A DNA stretch of 64,000 nt from NCBI GenBank assembly GCA_964057225.1, contig CAXKVF010000073.1:1337252-1401251 (forward strand), read 5' to 3'. Positions 1-15,004 of this stretch are shown here, piece by piece. Every line of letters starts with the position of its first letter. Positions within the stretch are counted from its first letter, which is position 1. A program made the translations under genes and the position numbers. The DNA comes from Auanema rhodensis. Its lineage: Eukaryota; Nematoda; Chromadorea; Rhabditida; Rhabditidae. The notes under the pieces were generated by a model. It did not search any database and was not told the origin of the DNA. It saw only the letters and a list, made by a program, of their open reading frames with translations.

Positions 1-3000
1 ATATGGACATGGGGAATCTAATTTTGAAAACCGCATCTCTTTATCTTTCACGTGAAGCGAGTTACATACCAAGTGCACATCACGTGTACATTTAATTAGC
101 ATAAATTAAAGTTCACGTAAATTTCAAAGTCATGGTTACCATGAACCAATATCAATAAAAATTTGTTTTTAGACTAATATGGACATGGGGAATCTAATTT
201 TGAAAACCGCATCTCTTTATCTTTCACGTGAAGCGAGTTACATACCAAGTGCACATCACGTGTACATTTAATTAGCATAAATTAAAGTTCACGTAAATTT
301 CAAAGTCATGGTTACCATGAACTAATATCAATAAAAATTTGTTTTTAGACTAATATGGACATGGGGAATCTAATTTTGAAAACCGCATCTCTTTATCTTT
401 CACGTGAAGCGAGTTACATACCAAGTGCACATCACGTGTACATTTAATTAGCATAAATTAAAGTTCACGTAAATTTCAAAGTCATGGTTACCATGAACCA
501 ATATCAATAAAAATTTGTTTTTAGACTAATATGGACATGAGAAATCTAATTTTGAAAACCGCATCTCTTTATCTTTCACGTGAAGCGAGTTACATACCAA
601 GTGCACATCACGTGTACATTTAATTAGCATAAATTAAAGTTCACGTAAATTTCAAAGTCATGGTTACCATGAACCAATATCAATAAAAATTTGTTTTTAG
701 ACTAATATGGACATGGGGAATCTAATTTTGAAAACCGCATCTCTTCATCTTTCACGTGAAGCGAGTTACATACCAAGTGCACATCACGTGTACATTTAAT
801 TAGCATAAATTAAAGTTCACGTAAATTTCAAAGTCATGGTTACCATGAACCAATATTAATAAAAATTTGTTTTTAGACTAATATAGACATGGGGAATCTA
901 ATTTTGAAAACCGCATCTTTTTATCTTTCACGTGAAGCGAGTTACATACCAAGTGCACATCACGTGTACATTTAATTAGCATAAATTAAAGTTCACGTAA
1001 ATTTCAAAGTCATGGTTACCATGAACCAATATCAATAAAAATTTGTTTTTAGACTAATATGGACATGAGGAATCTAATTTTGAAAACCGCATCTCTTTAT
1101 CTTTCACGTGAAGCGAGTTACATACCAAGTGCACATCACGTGTACATTTAATTAGCATAAATTAAAGTTCACGTAAATTGCAAAGTCATGGTTACCATGA
1201 ACCAATATCAATAAAAATTTGTTTTTAGACTAATATAGACATGGGGAATCTAATTTTGAAAACCGCATCTCTTTATCTTTCACGTGAAGCGAGTTACATA
1301 CCAAGTGCACATCACGTGTACATTTAATTAGCATAAATTAAAGTTCACGTAAATTTCAAAGTCATGGTTACCATGAACTAATATCAATAAAAATTTGTTT
1401 TTAGACTAATATGGACATGGGGAATCTAATTTTGAAAACCGCATCTCTTTATCTTTCACGTGAAGCGAGTTACATACCAAGTGCACATCACGTGTACATT
1501 TAATTAGCATAAATTAAAGTTCACGTAAATTTCAAAGTCATGGTTACCATGAACTAATATCAATAAAAATTTGTTTTTAGACTAATATGGACATGGGGAA
1601 TCTAATTTTGAAAACCGCATCTCTTTATCTTTCACGTGAAGCGAGTTACATACCAAGTGCACATCACGTGTACATTTAATTAGCATAAATTAAAGTTCAC
1701 GTAAATTTCAAAGTCATGGTTACCATGAACCAATATCAATAAAAATTTGTTTTTAGACTAATATAGACATGGGGAATCTAATTTTGAAAACCGCATCTCT
1801 TTATCTTTCACGTGAAGCGAGTTACATACCAAGTGCACATCACGTGTACATTTAATTAGCATAAATTAAAGTTCACGTAAATTTCAAAGTCATGGTTACC
1901 ATGAACCAATATCAATAAAAATTTGTTTTTAGACTAATATGGACATGGGGAATCTAATTTTGAAAACCGCATCTCTTTATCTTTCACGTGAAGCGAGTTA
2001 CATACCAAGTGCACATCACGTGTACATTTAATTAGCATAAATTAAAGATCACGTAAATTTCAAAGTCATGGTTACCATGAACCAATATCGATAAAAATTT
2101 GTTTTTAGACTAATATGGACATGGGGAATCTAATTTCGAAAACCGCATCTCTTTATCTTTCACGTGAAGCGAGTTACATACCAAGTGCACATCACGTGTA
2201 CATTTAATTAGCATAAATTAAAGTTCACGTAAATTTCAAAGTCATGGTTACCATGCACCAATATCAATAAAAATTTGTTTTTAGACTAATATGGACATGG
2301 GGAATCTAATTTTGAAAACCGCATCTCTTTATCTTTCACGTGAAGCGAGTTACATACCAAGTGCACATCACGTGTACATTTAATTAGCATAAATTAAAGT
2401 TCACGTAAATTTCAAAGTCATGGTTACCATGAACCAATATCAATAAAAAATTGTTTTTAGACTAATATGGACATGGGGAATCTAATTTTGGAAACCGCAT
2501 CTCTTCATCTTTCACGTGAAGCGAGTTACATACCAAGTGCACATCACGTGTACATTTAATTAGCATAAATTAAAGTTCACGTAAATTTCAAAGTCATGGT
2601 TACCATGAACCAATATTAATAAAAATTTGTTTTTAGACTAATATAGACATGGGGAATCTAATTTTAAAAACCGCATCTCTTTATCTTTCACGTGAAGCGA
2701 GTTACATACCAAGTGCACATCACGTGTACATTTAATTAGCATAAATTAAAGTTCACGTAAATTTCAAAGTCATGGTTACCATGCACCAATATCAATAAAA
2801 ATTTGTTTTTAGACTAATATGGACATGGGGAATCTAATTTTGAAAACCGCATCTCTTTATCTTTCACGTGAAGCGAGTTACATACCAAGTGCACATCACG
2901 TGTACATTTAATTAGCATAAATTAAAGTTCACGTAAATTTCAAAGTCATGGTTACCATGAAGCAATATCAATAAAAATTTGTTTTTAGACTAATATGGAA

Positions 3001-3138
3001 ATGAGGAATCTAATTTTGAAAACCGCATCTCTTTATCTTTCACGTGAAGCGAGTTACATACCAAGTGCACATCACGTGTACATTTAATTAGCATAAATTA
3101 AAGTTCACGTAAATTTCAAAGTCATGGTTACCATGCAC

Positions 3139-6100
3139 CAATATCAATAAAAATTTGTTTTTAGACTAATATGGACATGGGGAATCTAATTTTGAAAACC
3201 GCATCTCTTTATCTTTCACGTGAAGCGAGTTACATACCAAGTGCACATCACGTGTACATTTAATTAGCATAAATTAAAGTTCACGTAAATTTCAAAGTCA
3301 TGGTTACCATGAACCAATATCAATAAAAATTTGTTTTTAGACTAATATGGACATGGGGAATCTAATTTTGAAAACCGCATCTCTTTATCTTTCACGTGAA
3401 GCGAGTTACATACCAAGTGCACATCACGTGTACATTTAATTAGCATAAATTAAAGTTCACGTAAATTTCAAAGTCATGGTTACCATGAACCAATATCAAT
3501 AAAAATTTGTTTTTAGACTAATATGGACATGGGGAATCTAATTTTGAAAACCGCATCTCTTCATCTTTCACGTGAAGCGAGTTACATACCAAGTGCACAT
3601 CACGTGTACATTTAATTAGCATAAATTAAAGTTCACGTAAATTTCAAAGTCATGGTTACCATGCACCAATATCAATAAAAATTTGTTTTTAGACTAATAT
3701 GGACATGGGGAATCTAATTTTGAAAACCGCATCTCTTTATCTTTCACGTGAAGCGAGTTACATACCAAGTGCACATCACGTGTACATTTAATTAGCATAA
3801 ATTAAAGTTCACGTAAATTTCAAAGTCATGGTTACCATGAAGCAATATCAATAAAAATTTGTTTTTAGACTAATATGGAAATGAGGAATCTAATTTTGAA
3901 AACCGCATCTCTTTATCTTTCACGTGAAGCGAGTTACATACCAAGTGCACATCACGTGTACATTTAATTAGCATAAATTAAAGTTCACGTAAATTTCAAA
4001 GTCATGGTTACCATGAAGCAATATCAATAAAAATTTGTTTTTAGACTAATATGGACATGGGGAATCTAATTTTGAAAACCGCATCTCTTTATCTTTCACG
4101 TGAAGCGAGTTACATACCAAGTGCACATCACGTGTACATTTAATTAGCATTAATTAAAGTTCACGTAAATTTCAAAGTCATGGTTACCATGAACCAATAT
4201 CAATAAAAATTTGTTTTTAGACTAATATGGACATGGGGAATCTAATTTTCAAAACCGCATCTCTTTATCTTTCACGTGAAGCGAGTTACATACCAAGTGC
4301 ACATCACGTGTACATTTAATTAGCATAAATTAAAGTTCACGTAAATTTCAAAGTCATGGTTACCATGAACTAATATCAATAAAAATTTGTTTTTAGACTA
4401 ATATGGACATGGGGAATCTAATTTTGAAAACCGCATCTCTTTATCTTTCACGTGAAGCGAGTTACATACCAAGTGCACATCACGTGTACATTTAATTAGC
4501 ATAAATTAAAGTTCACGTAAATTTCAAAGTCATGGTTACCATGAACCAATATCAATAAAAATTTGTTTTTAGACTAATATGGACATGAGAAATCTAATTT
4601 TGAAAACCGCATCTCTTTATCTTTCACGTGAAGCGAGTTACATACCAAGTGCACATCACGTGTACATTTAATTAGCATAAATTAAAGTTCACGTAAATTT
4701 CAAAGTCATGGTTACCATGAACCAATATCAATAAAAATTTGTTTTTAGACTAATATGGACATGGGGAATCTAATTTTGAAAACCGCATCTCTTCATCTTT
4801 CACGTGAAGCGAGTTACATACCAAGTGCACATCACGTGTACATTTAATTAGCATAAATTAAAGTTCACGTAAATTTCAAAGTCATGGTTACCATGAACCA
4901 ATATTAATAAAAATTTGTTTTTAGACTAATATAGACATGGGGAATCTAATTTTGAAAACCGCATCTTTTTATCTTTCACGTGAAGCGAGTTACATACCAA
5001 GTGCACATCACGTGTACATTTAATTAGCATAAATTAAAGTTCACGTAAATTTCAAAGTCATGGTTACCATGAACCAATATCAATAAAAATTTGTTTTTAG
5101 ACTAATATGGACATGGGGAATCTAATTTTGAAAACCGCATCTCTTCATCTTTCACGTGAAGCGAGTTACATACCAAGTGCACATCACGTGTACATTTAAT
5201 TAGCATAAATTAAAGTTCACGTAAATTTCAAAGTCATGGTTACCATGAACCAATATTAATAAAAATTTGTTTTTAGACTAATATGGACATGGGGAATCTA
5301 ATTTTGAAAACCGCATCTCTTCATCTTTCACGTGAAGCGAGTTACATACCAAGTGCACATCACGTGTACATTTAATTAGCATAAATTAAAGTTCACGTAA
5401 ATTTCAAAGTCATGGTTACCATGCACCAATATCAATAAAAATTTGTTTTTAGACTAATATGGACATGGGGAATCTAATTTTGAAAACCGCATCTCTTTAT
5501 CTTTCACGTGAAGCGAGTTACATACCAAGTGCACATCACGTGTACATTTAATTAGCATAAATTAAAGTTCACGTAAATTTCAAAGTCATGGTTACCATGA
5601 ACCAATATCAATAAAAATTTGTTTTTAGACTAATATGGACATGGGGAATCTAATTTTGAAAACCGCATCTCTTCATCTTTCACGTGAAGCGAGTTACATA
5701 CCAAGTGCACATCACGTGTACATTTAATTAGCATAAATTAAAGTTCACGTAAATTTCAAAGTCATGGTTACCATGAAGCAATATCAATAAAAATTTGTTT
5801 TTAGACTAATATGGACATGGGGAATCTAATTTTGAAAACCGCATCTCTTTATCTTTCACGTGAAGCGAGTTACATACCAAGTGCACATCACGTGTACATT
5901 TAATTAGCATAAATTAAAGTTCACGTAAATTTCAAAGTCATGGTTACCATGAACCAATATCAATAAAAATTTGTTTTTAGACTAATATGGACATGGGGAA
6001 TCTAATTTTGAAAACCGCATCTCTTTATCTTTCACGTGAAGCGAGTTACATACCAAGTGCACATCACGTGTACATTTAATTAGCATAAATTAAAGTTCAC

Positions 6101-8841
6101 GTAAATTTCAAAGTCATGGTTACCATGAACCAATATCAATAAAAATTTGTTTTTAGACTAATATGGACATGGGGAATCTAATTTTGAAAACCGCATCTCT
6201 TCATCTTTCACGTGAAGCGAGTTACATACCAAGTGCACATCACGTGTACATTTAATTAGCATAAATTAAAGTTCACGTAAATTTCAAAGTCATGGTTACC
6301 ATGCACCAATATCAATAAAAATTTGTTTTTAGACTAATATGGACATGGGGAATCTAATTTTGAAAACCGCATCTCTTTATCTTTCACGTGAAGCGAGTTA
6401 CATACCAAGTGCACATCACGTGTACATTTAATTAGCATAAATTAAAGTTCACGTAAATTTCAAAGTCATGGTTACCATGAAGCAATATCAATAAAAATTT
6501 GTTTTTAGACTAATATGGAAATGAGGAATCTAATTTTGAAAACCGCATCTCTTTATCTTTCACGTGAAGCGAGTTACATACCAAGTGCACATCACGTGTA
6601 CATTTAATTAGCATAAATTAAAGTTCACGTAAATTTCAAAGTCATGGTTACCATGAAGCAATATCAATAAAAATTTGTTTTTAGACTAATATGGACATGG
6701 GGAATCTAATTTTGAAAACCGCATCTCTTTATCTTTCACGTGAAGCGAGTTACATACCAAGTGCACATCACGTGTACATTTAATTAGCATTAATTAAAGT
6801 TCACGTAAATTTCAAAGTCATGGTTACCATGAACCAATATCAATAAAAATTTGTTTTTAGACTAATATGGACATGGGGAATCTAATTTTCAAAACCGCAT
6901 CTCTTTATCTTTCACGTGAAGCGAGTTACATACCAAGTGCACATCACGTGTACATTTAATTAGCATAAATTAAAGTTCACGTAAATTTCAAAGTCATGGT
7001 TACCATGAACTAATATCAATAAAAATTTGTTTTTAGACTAATATGGACATGGGGAATCTAATTTTGAAAACCGCATCTCTTTATCTTTCACGTGAAGCGA
7101 GTTACATACCAAGTGCACATCACGTGTACATTTAATTAGCATAAATTAAAGTTCACGTAAATTTCAAAGTCATGGTTACCATGAACCAATATCAATAAAA
7201 ATTTGTTTTTAGACTAATATGGACATGAGAAATCTAATTTTGAAAACCGCATCTCTTTATCTTTCACGTGAAGCGAGTTACATACCAAGTGCACATCACG
7301 TGTACATTTAATTAGCATAAATTAAAGTTCACGTAAATTTCAAAGTCATGGTTACCATGAACCAATATCAATAAAAATTTGTTTTTAGACTAATATGGAC
7401 ATGGGGAATCTAATTTTGAAAACCGCATCTCTTCATCTTTCACGTGAAGCGAGTTACATACCAAGTGCACATCACGTGTACATTTAATTAGCATAAATTA
7501 AAGTTCACGTAAATTTCAAAGTCATGGTTACCATGAACCAATATTAATAAAAATTTGTTTTTAGACTAATATAGACATGGGGAATCTAATTTTGAAAACC
7601 GCATCTTTTTATCTTTCACGTGAAGCGAGTTACATACCAAGTGCACATCACGTGTACATTTAATTAGCATAAATTAAAGTTCACGTAAATTTCAAAGTCA
7701 TGGTTACCATGAACCAATATCAATAAAAATTTGTTTTTAGACTAATATGGACATGGGGAATCTAATTTTGAAAACCGCATCTCTTCATCTTTCACGTGAA
7801 GCGAGTTACATACCAAGTGCACATCACGTGTACATTTAATTAGCATAAATTAAAGTTCACGTAAATTTCAAAGTCATGGTTACCATGAACCAATATTAAT
7901 AAAAATTTGTTTTTAGACTAATATGGACATGGGGAATCTAATTTTGAAAACCGCATCTCTTCATCTTTCACGTGAAGCGAGTTACATACCAAGTGCACAT
8001 CACGTGTACATTTAATTAGCATAAATTAAAGTTCACGTAAATTTCAAAGTCATGGTTACCATGCACCAATATCAATAAAAATTTGTTTTTAGACTAATAT
8101 GGACATGGGGAATCTAATTTTGAAAACCGCATCTCTTTATCTTTCACGTGAAGCGAGTTACATACCAAGTGCACATCACGTGTACATTTAATTAGCATAA
8201 ATTAAAGTTCACGTAAATTTCAAAGTCATGGTTACCATGAACCAATATCAATAAAAATTTGTTTTTAGACTAATATGGACATGGGGAATCTAATTTTGAA
8301 AACCGCATCTCTTCATCTTTCACGTGAAGCGAGTTACATACCAAGTGCACATCACGTGTACATTTAATTAGCATAAATTAAAGTTCACGTAAATTTCAAA
8401 GTCATGGTTACCATGAAGCAATATCAATAAAAATTTGTTTTTAGACTAATATGGACATGGGGAATCTAATTTTGAAAACCGCATCTCTTTATCTTTCACG
8501 TGAAGCGAGTTACATACCAAGTGCACATCACGTGTACATTTAATTAGCATAAATTAAAGTTCACGTAAATTTCAAAGTCATGGTTACCATGAACCAATAT
8601 CAATAAAAATTTGTTTTTAGACTAATATGGACATGGGGAATCTAATTTTGAAAACCGCATCTCTTTATCTTTCACGTGAAGCGAGTTACATACCAAGTGC
8701 ACATCACGTGTACATTTAATTAGCATAAATTAAAGTTCACGTAAATTTCAAAGTCATGGTTACCATGAACCAATATCAATAAAAATTTGTTTTTAGACTA
8801 ATATGGACATGGGGAATCTAATTTTGAAAACCGCATCTCTT
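3139..8841. repeat. 15-monomer higher-order repeat (2640 bp)
   Basis: Positions 3139-6201 and 5779-8841 match at an offset of 2640 bp (15 x 176), giving a little over two copies. Rare variants recur in register: GGAAATGAGG near 2998/3878/6518, TTTTCAAAACC (4248/6888), GCATTAATT (4149/6789), GACATGAGAAATC (4583/7223) and CTCTTCAT runs. The match was followed by eye with spot checks rather than aligned base by base. It ends at CTCTTCATC (6201) versus CTCTTTATT (8841). The block represents a recent tandem duplication, by unequal exchange or replication-based amplification. Confidence 0.88.
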
Positions 8842-11800
8842 TATTTTTCACGTGAAGCGAGTTACATACCAAGTGCACATCACGTGTACATTTAATTAGC
8901 ATAAATTAAAGTTCACGTAAATTTCAAAGTCATGGTTACCATGAAGCAATATCAATGAAAATTTGTTTTTAGACTAATATGGACATGGGGAATCTAATTT
9001 TGAAAACCGCATCTCTTTATCTTTCACGTGAAGCGAGTTACATACCAAGTGCACATCACGTGTACATTTAATTAGCATTAATTAAAGTTCACGTAAATTT
9101 CAAAGTCATGGTTACCATGAACCAATATCAATAAAAATTTGTTTTTAGACTAATATGGACATGGGGAATCTAATTTTGAAAACCGCATCTCTTTATCTTT
9201 CACGTGAAGCGAGTTACATACCAAGTGCACATCACGTGTACATTTAATTAGCATAAATTAAAGTTCACGTAAATTTCAAAGTCATGGTTACCATGAACTA
9301 ATATCAATAAAAATTTGTTTTTAGACTAATATGGACATGGGGAATCTAATTTTGAAAACCGCATCTCTTTATCTTTCACGTGAAGCGAGTTACATACCAA
9401 GTGCACATCACGTGTACATTTAATTAGCATAAATTAAAGTTCACGTAAATTTCAAAGTCATGGTTACCATGAACCAATATCAATAAAAATTTGTTTTTAG
9501 ACTAATATGGACATGGGGAATCTAATTTTGAAAACCGCATCTCTTTATCTTTCACGTGAAGCGAGTTACATACCAAGTGCACATCACGTGTACATTTAAT
9601 TAGCATAAATTAAAGTTCACGTAAATTTCAAAGTCATGGTTACCATGAACCAATATCAATAAAAATTTGTTTTTAGACTAATATGGACATGGGGAATCTA
9701 ATTTTGAAAACCGCATCTCTTTATCTTTCACGTGAAGCGAGTTACATACCAAGTGCACATCACGTGTACATTTAATTAGCATAAATTAAAGTTCACGTAA
9801 ATTTCAAAGTCATGGTTACCATGAACCAATATCGATAAAAATTTGTTTTTAGACTAATATGGACATGGGGAATCTAATTTCGAAAACCGCATCTCTTTAT
9901 CTTTCACGTGAAGCGAGTTACATACCAAGTGCACATCACGTGTACATTTAATTAGCATAAATTAAAGTTCACGTAAATTTCAAAGTCATGGTTACCATGC
10001 ACCAATATCAATAAAAATTTGTTTTTAGACTAATATGGACATGGGGAATCTAATTTTGAAAACCGCATCTCTTTATCTTTCACGTGAAGCGAGTTACATA
10101 CCAAGTGCACATCACGTGTACATTTAATTAGCATAAATTAAAGTTCACGTAAATTTCAAAGTCATGGTTACCATGAACCAATATCAATAAAAATTTGTTT
10201 TTAGACTAATATGGACATGGGGAATCTAATTTTGAAAACCGCATCTCTTTATCTTTCACGTGAAGCGAGTTACATACCAAGTGCACATCACGTGTACATT
10301 TAATTAGCATAAATTAAAGTTCACGTAAATTTCAAAGTCATGGTTACCATGAACCAATATTAATAAAAATTTGTTTTTAGACTAATATAGACATGGGGAA
10401 TCTAATTTTGAAAACCGCATCTTTTTATCTTTCACGTGAAGCGAGTTACATACCAAGTGCACATCACGTGTACATTTAATTAGCATAAATTAAAGTTCAC
10501 GTAAATTTCAAAGTCATGGTTACCATGAACCAATATCAATAAAAATTTGTTTTTAGACTAATATGGACATGAGGAATCTAATTTTGAAAACCGCATCTCT
10601 TTATCTTTCACGTGAAGCGAGTTACATACCAAGTGCACATCACGTGTACATTTAATTAGCATAAATTAAAGTTCACGTAAATTGCAAAGTCATGGTTACC
10701 ATGAACCAATATCAATAAAAATTTGTTTTTAGACTAATATGGACATGGGGAATCTAATTTTGAAAACCGCATCTCTTCATCTTTCACGTGAAGCGAGTTA
10801 CATACCAAGTGCACATCACGTGTACATTTAATTAGCATAAATTAAAGTTCACGTAAATTTCAAAGTCATGGTTACCATGAACCAATATTAATAAAAATTT
10901 GTTTTTAGACTAATATAGACATGGGGAATCTAATTTTGAAAACCGCATCTTTTTATCTTTCACGTGAAGCGAGTTACATACCAAGTGCACATCACGTGTA
11001 CATTTAATTAGCATAAATTAAAGTTCACGTAAATTTCAAAGTCATGGTTACCATGCACCAATATCAATAAAAATTTGTTTTTAGACTAATATGGACATGG
11101 GGAATCTAATTTTGAAAACCGCATCTCTTTATCTTTCACGTGGAGCGAGTTACATACCAAGTGCACATCACGTGTACATTTAATTAGCATAAATTAAAGT
11201 TCACGTAAATTTCAAAGTCATGGTTACCATGAAGCAATATCAATAAAAATTTGTTTTTAGACTAATATGGACATGGGGAATCTAATTTTGAAAACCGCAT
11301 CTCTTTATTTTTCACGTGAAGCGAGTTACATACCAAGTGCACATCACGTGTACATTTAATTAGCATAAATTAAAGTTCACGTAAATTTCAAAGTCATGGT
11401 TACCATGAAGCAATATCAATGAAAATTTGTTTTTAGACTAATATGGACATGGGGAATCTAATTTTGAAAACCGCATCTCTTTATCTTTCACGTGAAGCGA
11501 GTTACATACCAAGTGCACATCACGTGTACATTTAATTAGCATAAATTAAAGTTCACGTAAATTTCAAAGTCATGGTTACCATGAAGCAATATCAATAAAA
11601 ATTTGTTTTTAGACTAATATGGACATGGGGAATCTAATTTTGAAAACCGCATCTCTTTATTTTTCACGTGAAGCGAGTTACATACCAAGTGCACATCACG
11701 TGTACATTTAATTAGCATAAATTAAAGTTCACGTAAATTTCAAAGTCATGGTTACCATGAAGCAATATCAATGAAAATTTGTTTTTAGACTAATATGGAC

Positions 11801-14005
11801 ATGGGGAATCTAATTTTGAAAACCGCATCTCTTTATCTTTCACGTGAAGCGAGTTACATACCAAGTGCACATCACGTGTACATTTAATTAGCATTAATTA
11901 AAGTTCACGTAAATTTCAAAGTCATGGTTACCATGAACCAATATCAATAAAAATTTGTTTTTAGACTAATATGGACATGGGGAATCTAATTTTGAAAACC
12001 GCATCTCTTTATCTTTCACGTGAAGCGAGTTACATACCAAGTGCACATCACGTGTACATTTAATTAGCATAAATTAAAGTTCACGTAAATTTCAAAGTCA
12101 TGGTTACCATGAACTAATATCAATAAAAATTTGTTTTTAGACTAATATGGACATGGGGAATCTAATTTTGAAAACCGCATCTCTTTATCTTTCACGTGAA
12201 GCGAGTTACATACCAAGTGCACATCACGTGTACATTTAATTAGCATAAATTAAAGTTCACGTAAATTTCAAAGTCATGGTTACCATGAACCAATATCAAT
12301 AAAAATTTGTTTTTAGACTAATATGGACATGGGGAATCTAATTTTGAAAACCGCATCTCTTTATCTTTCACGTGAAGCGAGTTACATACCAAGTGCACAT
12401 CACGTGTACATTTAATTAGCATAAATTAAAGTTCACGTAAATTTCAAAGTCATGGTTACCATGAACCAATATCAATAAAAATTTGTTTTTAGACTAATAT
12501 GGACATGGGGAATCTAATTTTGAAAACCGCATCTCTTTATCTTTCACGTGAAGCGAGTTACATACCAAGTGCACATCACGTGTACATTTAATTAGCATAA
12601 ATTAAAGTTCACGTAAATTTCAAAGTCATGGTTACCATGAACCAATATCGATAAAAATTTGTTTTTAGACTAATATGGACATGGGGAATCTAATTTCGAA
12701 AACCGCATCTCTTTATCTTTCACGTGAAGCGAGTTACATACCAAGTGCACATCACGTGTACATTTAATTAGCATAAATTAAAGTTCACGTAAATTTCAAA
12801 GTCATGGTTACCATGCACCAATATCAATAAAAATTTGTTTTTAGACTAATATGGACATGGGGAATCTAATTTTGAAAACCGCATCTCTTTATCTTTCACG
12901 TGAAGCGAGTTACATACCAAGTGCACATCACGTGTACATTTAATTAGCATAAATTAAAGTTCACGTAAATTTCAAAGTCATGGTTACCATGAACCAATAT
13001 CAATAAAAATTTGTTTTTAGACTAATATGGACATGGGGAATCTAATTTTGAAAACCGCATCTCTTTATCTTTCACGTGAAGCGAGTTACATACCAAGTGC
13101 ACATCACGTGTACATTTAATTAGCATAAATTAAAGTTCACGTAAATTGCAAAGTCATGGTTACCATGAACCAATATCAATAAAAATTTGTTTTTAGACTA
13201 ATATGGACATGGGGAATCTAATTTTGAAAACCGCATCTCTTCATCTTTCACGTGAAGCGAGTTACATACCAAGTGCACATCACGTGTACATTTAATTAGC
13301 ATAAATTAAAGTTCACGTAAATTTCAAAGTCATGGTTACCATGAACCAATATTAATAAAAATTTGTTTTTAGACTAATATAGACATGGGGAATCTAATTT
13401 TGAAAACCGCATCTTTTTATCTTTCACGTGAAGCGAGTTACATACCAAGTGCACATCACGTGTACATTTAATTAGCATAAATTAAAGTTCACGTAAATTT
13501 CAAAGTCATGGTTACCATGCACCAATATCAATAAAAATTTGTTTTTAGATTAATATGGACATGGGGAATCTAATTTTGAAAACCGCATCTCTTTATCTTT
13601 CACGTGGAGCGAGTTACATACCAAGTGCACATCACGTGTACATTTAATTAGCATAAATTAAAGTTCACGTAAATTTCAAAGTCATGGTTACCATGAAGCA
13701 ATATCAATAAAAATTTGTTTTTAGACTAATATGGACATGGGGAATCTAATTTTGAAAACCGCATCTCTTTATTTTTCACGTGAAGCGAGTTACATACCAA
13801 GTGCACATCACGTGTACATTTAATTAGCATAAATTAAAGTTCACGTAAATTTCAAAGTCATGGTTACCATGAAGCAATATCAATGAAAATTTGTTTTTAG
13901 ACTAATATGGACATGGGGAATCTAATTTTGAAAACCGCATCTCTTTATCTTTCACGTGAAGCGAGTTACATACCAAGTGCACATCACGTGTACATTTAAT
14001 TAGCA
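8842..14005. repeat. 14- and 16-monomer higher-order repeats with a nested 2-monomer duplication
   Basis: The variant CTCTTTATTTTTC occurs at about 8841, 11305, 11657 and 13769. Two offsets coexist. Positions of about 8842-10360 match about 11658-13170 at 2816 bp (16 units; shared TCGATAAAAA and TAATTTCGAA variants at 9881/12697). Positions of about 10575-11540 match about 13039-14005 at 2464 bp (14 units; shared ATTGCAAAG and CGTGGAGCG variants). The two-unit difference is explained by a 352-bp duplication carrying CTCTTTATTTTTC at 11305 and 11657. The history therefore needs at least two nested duplications. Boundaries are approximate. Confidence 0.8.
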
Positions 14006-15004
14006 TTAATTAAAGTTCACGTAAATTTCAAAGTCATGGTTACCATGAACCAATATCAATAAAAATTTGTTTTTAGACTAATATGGACATGGGGAATCTA
14101 ATTTTGAAAACCGCATCTCTTTATCTTTCACGTGAAGCGAGTTACATACCAAGTGCACATCACGTGTACATTTAATTAGCATAAATTAAAGTTCACGTAA
14201 ATTTCAAAGTCATGGTTACCATGAACCAATATCAATAAAAATTTGTTTTTAGACTAATATGGACATGGGGAATCTAATTTTGAAAACCGCATCTCTTTAT
14301 CTTTCACGTGAAGCGAGTTACATACCAAGTGCACATCACGTGTACATTTAATTAGCATAAATTAAAGTTCACGTAAATTTCAAAGTCATGGTTACCATGC
14401 ACCAATATCAATAAAAATTTGTTTTTAGACTAATATGGACATGGGGAATCTAATTTTGAAAACCGCATCTCTTTATCTTTCACGTGAAGCGAGTTACATA
14501 CCAAGTGCACATCACGTGTACATTTAATTAGCATAAATTAAAGTTCACGTAAATTTCAAAGTCATGGTTACCATGAACCAATATCAATAAAAATTTGTTT
14601 TTAGACTAATATGGACATGGGGAATCTAATTTTGAAAACCGCATCTCTTCATCTTTCACGTGAAGCGAGTTACATACCAAGTGCACATCACGTGTACATT
14701 TAATTAGCATAAATTAAAGTTCACGTAAATTTCAAAGTCATGGTTACCATGAACCAATATTAATAAAAATTTGTTTTTAGACTAATATAGACATGGGGAA
14801 TCTAATTTTGAAAACCGCATCTCTTTATCTTTCACGTGAAGCGAGTTACATACCAAGTGCACATCACGTGTACATTTAATTAGCATAAATTAAAGTTCAC
14901 GTAAATTTCAAAGTCATGGTTACCATGCACCAATATCAATAAAAATTTGTTTTTAGACTAATATGGACATGGGGAATCTAATTTTGTAAACCGCATCTCT
15001 TTAT

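Noticed and set aside
1-176. CENP-B box in the monomer
   Set aside because: No match to the NTTCGNNNNANNCGGGN pattern was found in the consensus unit on either strand.
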